From Paenibacillus_AQ nitricinens (GTDB taxonomy: Bacteria; Bacillota; Bacilli; Paenibacillales; Paenibacillaceae), in NCBI RefSeq assembly GCF_052056485.1, contig NZ_CP183948.1:2666001-2730000 (forward strand): DNA of 64,000 nt, read 5' to 3'. The notes below the pieces were generated by a model. The model had not been told where the DNA came from and made no database searches. It saw only the letters and a list, made by a program, of their open reading frames with translations. Of this stretch, positions 42,958 to 49,819 are shown piece by piece. A program made the position numbers and the translations under genes. Position 1 is the stretch's first letter. Every line of letters begins with the position of its first letter.

Positions 42958-43089
42958 TCAGCGTTTGGAGAAAGTCTGTTGCGGGTAAAAATAGTCAATA
43001 AACCAAGTTACCGCTACATAAACTGAAGTATAAAATAAGACTAAGACGAACGCATTAGTAACTACTACTTGAAGAGGTCCGGCAGCCAT
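42958..43089 (-). CDS. 43-residue small membrane protein
   Basis: Reads MAAGPLQVVVTNAFVLVLFY... with one clear membrane helix and a short tail 'WFIDYFYPQQTFSKR'. Its amphipathic end and single helix look like a real mini-protein, but the ribosome site is poor, so this is uncertain. Divergent from the next gene. Confidence 0.4.
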   Translation of the reverse strand: MAAGPLQVVVTNAFVLVLFYTSVYVAVTWFIDYFYPQQTFSKR

Positions 43090-43153
43090 AAATACTCGGG
43101 AATTGAACAATTGTGTTGGCTTTGCAGATGTGAAGCAGTTAGGGGGGAGTGCC

Positions 43154-43750
43154 GTGAACAAAAACGACGAGGTGGAGTATTGTAACCTGGAGTTACGTTT
43201 CGACAGACAGCATATCCAGGACCTGATCAAGGATTTGATTCAAAAAGGTTATTCCCTATATTGGAGCGAGAACGAACAGGTCTTTGTAATTTCGGTCCGT
43301 ACGGGTCGTAAACTGGTGAAATTACGGTTTCAAAGGATCAAAGATGGCTATAAACTCGTGGGAGACTATATGATTCGTGATGCTCGCTTGTCAGAATGGA
43401 TGGAGAAGTTAATTGGGGACATGCGGGGCCATGCCATAGTAAAGCGCTTCCGGGACCGTCAGATTATTATTGAAAATATTTTGTTCGGCGAAGTCATCCG
43501 TCTTGTCGAAATCTCGGGTTATCAGCAGCGAGTCTTATACCAGAAGGGTCCTATGCTCACAGATGAGGAGCTGACCAAGCTCTATTATTCTGTTGAAGGA
43601 GAGGAACGAATTCGCCAGCGTAGGATTGAAGTGGATGAGCAGCTGGATCGATTATATGATGCACTTAAGGCTGAGGATATGATTCGTGCGGAGAAATGCC
43701 GAGCTCAGCTTACCTTTTTGACGAAGGAATTGTATATGTTAGAATGGTAA
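43154..43750 (+). CDS. Conserved hypothetical protein, 198 residues
   Basis: Starts at GTG 43154 (GGGGGGAG upstream; the ATG at 43103 lacks a site). Soluble alpha/beta protein with no family I can name: 'DRQHIQDLIKDLIQKGYSLYWSENEQVFVISVRTGRKLVKLRFQR' in the first half and a charged helical C-terminus ('EEIRQRRIEVDEQLDRLYDALKAEDMIRAEKC'-like) predicted to be coiled coil. A hairpin terminator follows. Confidence 0.65.
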   Translation: MNKNDEVEYCNLELRFDRQHIQDLIKDLIQKGYSLYWSENEQVFVISVRTGRKLVKLRFQRIKDGYKLVGDYMIRDARLSEWMEKLIGDMRGHAIVKRFRDRQIIIENILFGEVIRLVEISGYQQRVLYQKGPMLTDEELTKLYYSVEGEERIRQRRIEVDEQLDRLYDALKAEDMIRAEKCRAQLTFLTKELYMLEW

Positions 43751-43778
43751 ACAAGGTGCTGAAATAAGCTGTTTAGGG

Positions 43779-43806
43779 GCACCCCGAATTTCGGGGTGCC
43801 TTAGAT
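43779..43806 (+). terminator. Terminator after the 198-residue gene
   Basis: GGCACCCCGA (43779-43788) pairs with TCGGGGTGCC (43791-43800); followed by TTAGATTTGTTT. Confidence 0.65.
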
Positions 43807-44016
43807 TTGTTTGAGAACTTGCAGACAGGGGTTCACTTCTGGCACTAAAAACGTTAAAATAGTCATTGTGATCATTTTCATATTGGCAATGGTTTTGTTG
43901 ATGAATTTGATCTTTATTCGCAGGGCAGGCTTTGCTGTCTCTGATAAAGGGTGGTATTCTTATACTGCGAGAAATGGATTTCCCAAAAATATAGGGTGCA
44001 AAGGGTGGAGGACCAG

Positions 44017-45432
44017 ATGGCAAAACAACAAATCGGCGTTATTGGCTTGGCGGTAATGGGCAAGAATTTGGCTCTAAATATCGAAAGCAAAGGTTTTTCC
44101 GTATCCGTGTTTAACCGCTCACCGGAGAAGACACATGATCTTCTAGCTGAAGCGGAAGGTAAGAACCTCGTAGGCACATTTTCTGTAGAGGAATTTGTAG
44201 CTTCGCTTGAAGCACCGCGCAAAATTCTGATCATGGTTCAAGCTGGTAAAGCTACTGATGCTACCATCGAGCAACTGTTGCCGCATCTTGATCAAGGCGA
44301 CATTATCATCGACGGAGGAAATGCTTATTTCCCTGATACGGTTCGTCGCAGTAAATATCTGGAAGAGAAAGGTTTCCGCTTTGTCGGAACTGGCGTTTCT
44401 GGCGGAGAAGAAGGAGCACTAAAAGGTCCTTCCATTATGCCTGGCGGTCAAGAAAGCGCATATAAGCTAGTAGAACCAATCCTAACGGCAATCTCAGCTA
44501 AAGTTGACGGTGAGCCTTGCTGTACATATATCGGACCAGACGGTGCGGGACACTATGTTAAAATGGTGCACAACGGTATCGAATATGGTGATATGCAATT
44601 AATCTGTGAAGCTTACCAGTTGTTGAAAGACGTTCTGGGTCTGGATGCAAAAGAACTTCACAACATTTTCAAAGAGTGGAATAGCGGTGAGCTCGACAGC
44701 TATCTGATCGAGATTACTACAGACATTTTTGCTCAGTATGATGAAGAAACTGGTAAACCAATGGTTGACGTGATCCTTGATTCCGCTGGACAAAAGGGAA
44801 CTGGTAAATGGACAAGCCAAAGCTCACTGGATCTTGGTGTACCTTTGTCCATGATTACCGAATCCGTATTCTCACGCTTCCTGTCTGCAATGAAGGATGA
44901 GCGCGTAGAAGCAAGCAAAGTGCTTAACGGACCAGAAGCTACACCATTTGATGGTGACAAAGCTGAATTCATCGAGAACGTGCGTAAAGCATTGTTCGCA
45001 AGTAAAATCGTATCCTATGCTCAAGGCTTCGCTCAACTTCGCGTAGCTTCTGACGAATACGGCTGGGATCTGAAATATGGTGAGTTGGCTAAAATTTGGC
45101 GCGGCGGTTGCATTATCCGTTCCCGTTTCCTACAAAACATCACGGATGCTTACGAGAACAATGCAGATCTTAAGAACCTGTTGCTTGATCCTTTCTTCAA
45201 GGATGTTATGGACAATTACCAGTCCGCATGGCGTAAAGTTATCGCTTCAGCTGTAACGATGGGTGTTCCAGTACCTGGATTCTCCAGCGCATTGGCTTAC
45301 TATGATAGCTATCGTACTGAAAGACTGCCTGCGAACCTGCTTCAAGCACAACGCGATTACTTCGGCGCACACACATTCAAACGTGTAGACAAAGAAGGCG
45401 TCTTCCACCACAACTGGATGTCAGCTGAATAA
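44017..45432 (+). CDS. gnd: 6-phosphogluconate dehydrogenase, decarboxylating
   Basis: 471 residues from ATG 44017 (GGTGGAGG upstream; longer frames have no site). Oxidative pentose phosphate step: 6-phosphogluconate to ribulose 5-phosphate, CO2 and NADPH. 'GLAVMGKNLALN' is the Rossmann loop, 'NRSPEKT' fits NADP preference, 'GPSIMPGG' and 'HYVKMVHNGIEYGDMQLI' carry the catalytic Lys and Asn, and the C-terminal tail 'HTFKRVDKEGVFHHNW' completes the partner site. Length fits the long (GndA/Gnd) form. Terminator follows. Confidence 0.95.
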   Translation: MAKQQIGVIGLAVMGKNLALNIESKGFSVSVFNRSPEKTHDLLAEAEGKNLVGTFSVEEFVASLEAPRKILIMVQAGKATDATIEQLLPHLDQGDIIIDGGNAYFPDTVRRSKYLEEKGFRFVGTGVSGGEEGALKGPSIMPGGQESAYKLVEPILTAISAKVDGEPCCTYIGPDGAGHYVKMVHNGIEYGDMQLICEAYQLLKDVLGLDAKELHNIFKEWNSGELDSYLIEITTDIFAQYDEETGKPMVDVILDSAGQKGTGKWTSQSSLDLGVPLSMITESVFSRFLSAMKDERVEASKVLNGPEATPFDGDKAEFIENVRKALFASKIVSYAQGFAQLRVASDEYGWDLKYGELAKIWRGGCIIRSRFLQNITDAYENNADLKNLLLDPFFKDVMDNYQSAWRKVIASAVTMGVPVPGFSSALAYYDSYRTERLPANLLQAQRDYFGAHTFKRVDKEGVFHHNWMSAE

Positions 45433-45700
45433 TTTAGTTCGTTACGTAATAAGCAAAAACGCCTTCCGCGTCCCTAAAAGACGGGTAAGTGTTTATGCGA
45501 GAAATATAAGGATAATGTATAACGTGAAACTTATACTTTCTTATATGTTAGAAAAGTGGCCCGAATTGCTTCACCAGAAATGGGGAGGCTTTCGGGCCTT
45601 TTTTGTTGAAATTTTGATGTGTATTTACTATGTGAAGCAGATTGTCTAATGTTTTGACCCTGTGTTATGATATGACAAATATCGCGGTTGGAGGATAGAC
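45433..45700. terminator. 268-base gap; terminator at 45558-45604
   Basis: GGCCCGAA (45558-45565) pairs with TTCGGGCC (45591-45598) around a 25-base loop, followed by six T; it ends the dehydrogenase transcript. No other feature seen before aroK except a possible TTGACC at 45654-45659. Confidence 0.7.
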
Positions 45701-46249
45701 ATGGCTGGGGATACTGAAGAATTTAAAAAGTTGAACGAAGAGCAAAGAAATAAGAACATTATTTTAGTAGGGATGATGGCAACGGGAAAGTCAACGGTAG
45801 GTGCTATTTTGGCCGAGGAACTGGGCTATGAGCTGGTTGATTTGGATCATGTCATTGTTGAAACTGAAGGCCGAAGCATTGCAGAAATTTTCGCGGAAGA
45901 TGGAGAGCATTACTTTCGAAGCGTGGAAACAGCAGTACTAAAGCGTATGCTAGAATCTGAGAATAAATTAATATCTACGGGTGGTGGCGCGGTATTGGCG
46001 CCGGGGAATACAGATTTAATGCTGAGTAAAGGGCATGTGGTTGCGCTAACGGCAACAGAAGAAGAGATTATTGCCCGCGTTAGCGGAGATCAGAATCGTC
46101 CGCTGCTCGCCGGCAATGCAGAAGAACGGGTTAGACGTATCATGGAAGACCGCCATGAAGCTTACCTGTTCGCGCATTACACGGTCGATACAACGGGACT
46201 GACAGCGGCAGAAGTGTCGCAACATATTTTAATGCATTACCGCGGCTGA
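45701..46249 (+). CDS. aroK: Shikimate kinase
   Basis: 182 residues. Walker A 'GMMATGKST' (about 28-36), 'LVDLDHVIVE' with the shikimate-binding Asp, 'HYFRSVETAVLKRML' and 'ISTGGGAVL' (substrate loop), 'QNRPLL' (lid Arg). ATP-dependent phosphorylation of shikimate, two steps before EPSP synthase, whose gene is 0.4 kb away. An ~18-residue charged N-terminal extension precedes the fold. Good ribosome site (GGAGG). Confidence 0.93.
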   Translation: MAGDTEEFKKLNEEQRNKNIILVGMMATGKSTVGAILAEELGYELVDLDHVIVETEGRSIAEIFAEDGEHYFRSVETAVLKRMLESENKLISTGGGAVLAPGNTDLMLSKGHVVALTATEEEIIARVSGDQNRPLLAGNAEERVRRIMEDRHEAYLFAHYTVDTTGLTAAEVSQHILMHYRG

Positions 46250-46253
46250 GCTT

Positions 46254-46559
46254 TTAAGAGAGTGTTTCATTCCATTCAATCATACCGCCGTTTAAATTTG
46301 TAGCATGAATGCCAAACTGCTGTAGATATTCGCAGACACGTTGGCTTCGAGCACCGGAACGGCAGATGAAGATCACTTTGGCATCACTTGGAATATCCTC
46401 AGTGCGGTGTGGAATTTCTCCCATGGGGATATGCTGTGCACCGGGAATCATCCCGAAGGCGACCTCTTCGTCTTCACGAACGTCGATGAGTACAAGGTCT
46501 TCCCCTGTCTCTAGACACTGCCGCAATTCTTGCGGTGTGATTTGTGGAACATTATGCAT
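46254..46559 (-). CDS. Rhodanese-like domain protein
   Basis: 101-residue single rhodanese domain. 'LVLIDVREDEEVAFGMIPGAQHIPMGEI' and the active-site loop 'CRSGARS' with the catalytic Cys are present, and 'NLNGGMIEW' ends the fold. Cytoplasmic sulfur-transfer or persulfide role, partner unknown. Convergent with aroK (4-base gap) and divergent from aroA. Confidence 0.9.
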   Translation of the reverse strand: MHNVPQITPQELRQCLETGEDLVLIDVREDEEVAFGMIPGAQHIPMGEIPHRTEDIPSDAKVIFICRSGARSQRVCEYLQQFGIHATNLNGGMIEWNETLS

Positions 46560-46668
46560 GGTTGTGACCTCTTTTCATCAGAAGAATGGTTTAATGATAA
46601 CACAAGCATAGAATACCCTGTCAAACAAGCACTACATACAACTATATCTACTAAGGAGAGTTTATATT

Positions 46669-47961
46669 ATGGACGTTATTGTTAGGCCAACGCCATCCCT
46701 GCAAGGAGAATTTGGGGCCCTCTCTTCCAAAAACTATACCACTCGTTATTTGCTGGTTGCTGCATTGTCAGAAGGCGTAAGTACGATCTATCATCCGGCA
46801 CATAGTGAAGATAGCGATGCCATCCGTCGTTGTATTGCAGATTTGGGAGCTGTACTCACAGAAGATGATGAGAAGATTGTGATTCAGGGCTTTGGACGTA
46901 AACCTAAGGATGTTAAGGAACTTAATGTGGGGAATGCTGGAGCCGTATTACGTTTTCTAATGGCTGTAGCTGCTTTAAGCCCTGAGGTCACATTCGTAAA
47001 TACGTATCCTGACTCTTTGGGCAAACGTCCACATGACGACCTGATCGTGTCTCTAGAACAGCTTGGTGTGAAGGTAGAGCATAATGAAGGTAAGCTGCCG
47101 ATCACGATCCGCGGTGGCAAACCTGTTGGGGGGAGAATTACAGTTTCAGGTGCTGTCAGCTCCCAGTTCCTAAGCGCTCTACTATTCTTGACACCATTGC
47201 TTGAAGAAGATAGTGAAATTATTGTCCTTGATGATTTGAAATCAAAGGTTGTCGTAGGTCAGACGCTAGAAGTATTGGAGCAGGCTGGAATTGTGGTTCA
47301 TGCGGCGGATGATTATATGACCTTTAAAGTACCAGGTCGTCAAGCCTATGCGGCAAAGACATATACTGTTCAAGGTGACTATCCTGGCTCTGCGGCTATT
47401 CTTGCGGCTGCTGCTGTTACCAAATCAGATGTTAAGGTACATCGACTTGTGGAACAGAGTAAGCAGGGAGAAAGAGCCATTGTTGATGTGTTGCGAATGA
47501 TGGAAGTACCACTTACTCATAACGAGGGAACAGTTCACGTACAAGGGAACGGCGTTCTAAAAGCTGTTGAATTCGACGGAGATGCTGCCACCGATGCAGT
47601 GCTGGCTATGGTAGCTGCTGCAGTATTTGCTGAAGGCACTTCACGATTCTATAATGTTGAGAACCTTCGGTATAAGGAATGTGATCGTATAACTGATTAC
47701 TTGGCAGAATTGACTCGTGCTGGAGCCAATGTTGAGGAACGCCGCGATGAAATTATCGTTCACGGCATGCCTGAAGGCGTTGAAGGTGGTGTGACCATTA
47801 ACGCGCATTACGACCACCGTGTAATTATGGCGTTGTCCGTAGTAGGTTTACGAGCGCGAAAACCACTTTTGATCAAGGATGCTCACCATGTCGCTAAGTC
47901 GTATCCACAATACTTTGATCATCTGCGTGCGCTTGGTGCGAATGTGGAGTGGGTACAATAG
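46669..47961 (+). CDS. aroA: 3-phosphoshikimate 1-carboxyvinyltransferase (EPSP synthase)
   Basis: 430 residues. Joins shikimate 3-phosphate and PEP. Hallmarks: 'SSKNYTTRYLLVAAL' (equivalent to the SK-S-x-R-xLL loop), 'NAGAVLRFLM' (equivalent of the LFLGNAGTAMRPL region), 'SSQFLSALLF', 'DYPGSAAILAAAAV', 'RYKECDRI' and 'DHRVIMALSVVGL'. The NAGAVLRF stretch departs from the textbook NAGTAMRP at the positions tied to glyphosate sensitivity. AAGGAGAG precedes ATG 46669. Close to aroK. Confidence 0.92.
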   Translation: MDVIVRPTPSLQGEFGALSSKNYTTRYLLVAALSEGVSTIYHPAHSEDSDAIRRCIADLGAVLTEDDEKIVIQGFGRKPKDVKELNVGNAGAVLRFLMAVAALSPEVTFVNTYPDSLGKRPHDDLIVSLEQLGVKVEHNEGKLPITIRGGKPVGGRITVSGAVSSQFLSALLFLTPLLEEDSEIIVLDDLKSKVVVGQTLEVLEQAGIVVHAADDYMTFKVPGRQAYAAKTYTVQGDYPGSAAILAAAAVTKSDVKVHRLVEQSKQGERAIVDVLRMMEVPLTHNEGTVHVQGNGVLKAVEFDGDAATDAVLAMVAAAVFAEGTSRFYNVENLRYKECDRITDYLAELTRAGANVEERRDEIIVHGMPEGVEGGVTINAHYDHRVIMALSVVGLRARKPLLIKDAHHVAKSYPQYFDHLRALGANVEWVQ

Positions 47962-48036
47962 AAGTAAGGGAGCTAGTGAATTTAGCTTCAGTTATATAAG
48001 GATCATAAAGTGTAACTATGGAAAGGGGCACTATGT

Positions 48037-48465
48037 ATGAGCTTTGAGAATCCAAGTCGGGAACAGATCGGAGATATCCTTGCTTCTGCAGGTAATATTG
48101 CAGTTGTTGGCCTGTCTGACAAAACAGACCGTACCTCCTATATGGTCGCGGGTGCTATGCAAAGTCGGGGATATCGGATTATCCCTGTAAACCCATTGGT
48201 TGATGGTGAAATATTGGGAGAAAAGTGCTATCATACGTTGGCGGAAATTCCAGAGCCGGTGGACATTGTCAATGTGTTCCGTCGAAGCGAATACTGCGCA
48301 AAGGTAGCACAGGAGGCCGCTGACATCGGCGCACGTGTGCTCTGGCTCCAGCAGGGTATCATTAGCCAGGAAGCCGCTGAAATCGCTGCTGAGCACGGTA
48401 TGACGGCAATTATGGACCGCTGTATCAAGGTCGAGGAAGCAATCACGATGCATGGGCGTAAATAA
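48037..48465 (+). CDS. CoA-binding domain protein (YccU-like)
   Basis: 142 residues: 'NIAVVGLSDKTDRTSYMVAGAMQSRGYRIIPVNPLVDGEILGEKCYHTLAEIPEPVDIVNVFRRSE' is the standalone CoA-binding Rossmann domain seen in succinyl-CoA synthetase alpha and YccU-type proteins. It binds CoA or a derivative; role unknown. GAAAGGGG precedes ATG 48037. A 24-base palindrome and a terminator follow. Confidence 0.88.
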   Translation: MSFENPSREQIGDILASAGNIAVVGLSDKTDRTSYMVAGAMQSRGYRIIPVNPLVDGEILGEKCYHTLAEIPEPVDIVNVFRRSEYCAKVAQEAADIGARVLWLQQGIISQEAAEIAAEHGMTAIMDRCIKVEEAITMHGRK

Positions 48466-48486
48466 GCGTTGTTTGATTACGACGGC

Positions 48487-48510
48487 TGTACAGGCTGTAC
48501 AGCCTGTACA
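48487..48510. repeat. 24-base perfect palindrome built from TGTACA units
   Basis: Three TGTACA hexamers spaced nine bases apart (48487, 48496, 48505) make a 24-base exact palindrome with AGG/GCC-type spacers. It lies 20 bases past the stop of the CoA-binding gene and before the terminator. Confidence 0.85.
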
Positions 48511-48562
48511 ATTTCTAATGCAAATCACCATTTAAACTTGATATACTGAAGTTAGACGAAGA

Positions 48563-48616
48563 ACGTCCTTTATCCGCATGATTTGCGGTGAAGGGCGTTT
48601 TTTTTTATTTTTATAG
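48563..48616 (+). terminator. Terminator after the CoA-binding gene
   Basis: AACGTCCTT...ATCCGCA pairs imperfectly with TGCGGTGAAGGGCGTT (to about 48599), followed by nine T. Confidence 0.75.
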
Positions 48617-48630
48617 GGGAGGATACCATA

Positions 48631-49299
48631 ATGGAATTTGAAGAAGCACATGGTTTGTTCATTAACAAGCACTTGAAGGAAAGATCAGGAGAAAGAAAGG
48701 GGAGGCTGGTTAGAGGTCATAATTATGCGGAGAAGTTGTTCTTGCAGAATGTATGGTGGCCATTGTTTGAGAGCCTTGATGATTTGCATCCAGAATACGA
48801 AGTGTACGACTGGAACCGTAAATCTCAATTTCTGGATTTCGCTTTTCTTCCGCAGAGCGGCGGTAGTCTCGGGATTGAGTGCGATGGGTTTCAAAGCCAT
48901 GTGAAGGACATGGACCGAGAGAGATTCAACTATGCAGCTAATCGGGACACTTTTCTGACCGGAATGGGGTGGAAGATGGTTCATTTTTCTGTTGATGATC
49001 TTCAGCACCGCCCCGAGGTGTGCCGGATGCTTTTGCAATTGGTGCTGGCACCTCATTTAGCGCGCAAATCTGCAGGCGTGGATATTTTGTCTGAGGAGAA
49101 GGAGGTTCTGCGGTTGGCTTGGCGACTGGGTAGGGCGATCCGTCCAAAGGATGTGACCACCCATTTCAGCATTAACTTTCGAACGGCGCGCAGATTGTTG
49201 CACTCGTTGAGTGAGAAGGGACTAATAAAGCCTGTGATTACGGGAGAACGGGTTCGACAATACGAGGTGAAAGCTATGCGGCCAGATCAAATATGGTAG
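48631..49299 (+). CDS. Predicted PD-(D/E)XK-type nuclease fused to a winged helix
   Basis: 222 residues. The middle (about 25-140) has the Vsr/DUF559-like arrangement 'NYAEKLFLQNVWWPLF', 'FLDFAFLPQSGGSLGIECDGFQSH' (Asp and Glu-x-Asp of the nuclease core), then 'RFNYAANRDTFLTGMGWKMVHFSVDDL', the usual ending helix-strand. The last ~70 residues ('DVTTHFSINFRTARRLLHSLSEKGLIKPV') form a winged helix. A DNA-cleaving or DNA-binding role is inferred; no methylase or restriction partner is near. GGGGAGG precedes ATG 48631. Confidence 0.65.
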   Translation: MEFEEAHGLFINKHLKERSGERKGRLVRGHNYAEKLFLQNVWWPLFESLDDLHPEYEVYDWNRKSQFLDFAFLPQSGGSLGIECDGFQSHVKDMDRERFNYAANRDTFLTGMGWKMVHFSVDDLQHRPEVCRMLLQLVLAPHLARKSAGVDILSEEKEVLRLAWRLGRAIRPKDVTTHFSINFRTARRLLHSLSEKGLIKPVITGERVRQYEVKAMRPDQIW

Positions 49300-49819
49300 G
49301 AGTGGTAGAGTAATTGCACTATATACAACTATATCGGAAATACCTCTATTCTATTGTGGTTTAGTTGTACTTTGTACACTTATTACACACCAAAGGTAAG
49401 AAAAAGGGTGAAATTATTAAAAATAATTGCACAAAGTACACTTATATGGATTTCAGTGCTTCTAGGATATAAATAGTTGCACAAAGTACAATTAATTTCT
49501 TTTATAATCATCGGCAGCAAAAGAAAGAGACTCAGTCAGCATACAAAACTTCATTCAATAAATATAACTTATACACTTGAAGCATTATTAGAGACGCACA
49601 TTCATTTAGAGCAACTTTTTATCGGTTTTAACCAACTTTAGCATTGTTTGCTTTAGTGCTTTGGAATCCCGAGCCCAGAGAATGGTGTTTCTAGGTGATT
49701 TTATTGAGGAGTGAGTGTGTATTTGTTTTAAATATACCCGGAACTTTTCCTTCAGTTTATTTTGACAAAAACCCCCGCAGCGCTTACCATTCAATATAGA
49801 AAGAAAGGAGAGGGTAGCC
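49300..49819. other. 520-base regulatory gap before the PTS operon, with repeats
   Basis: Core ACAAAGTACA occurs inverted at 49366-49375 and direct at 49431-49440 and 49481-49490; the two direct copies sit inside the identical 14-mer TTGCACAAAGTACA, 50 bases apart. A different 20-mer at 49316-49335 is shared with the aroA leader. No gene seen. The copies look like operator sites for an unidentified regulator of the PTS genes. I could not identify a GlcT-type antiterminator. Confidence 0.5.

Noticed and set aside
43951..44016. Longer N-terminus for 6-phosphogluconate dehydrogenase
   Set aside because: The family starts right at the Rossmann strand that follows ATG 44017, which also has the ribosome site.
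43811..44056. 81-codon frame with one hydrophobic segment before gnd
   Set aside because: It overlaps the well-supported start and ribosome site of the dehydrogenase gene; the hydrophobic part has no start with a ribosome site.
48031..48531. 166-codon minus frame opposite the CoA-binding gene
   Set aside because: Antisense shadow, Cys/His-rich by chance, without ribosome site.
49316..49490. Possible CRISPR-like repeats before the PTS operon
   Set aside because: Copies are only 14 bases, one is inverted, and spacing is irregular; no cas genes in the window. Operator sites are more plausible.
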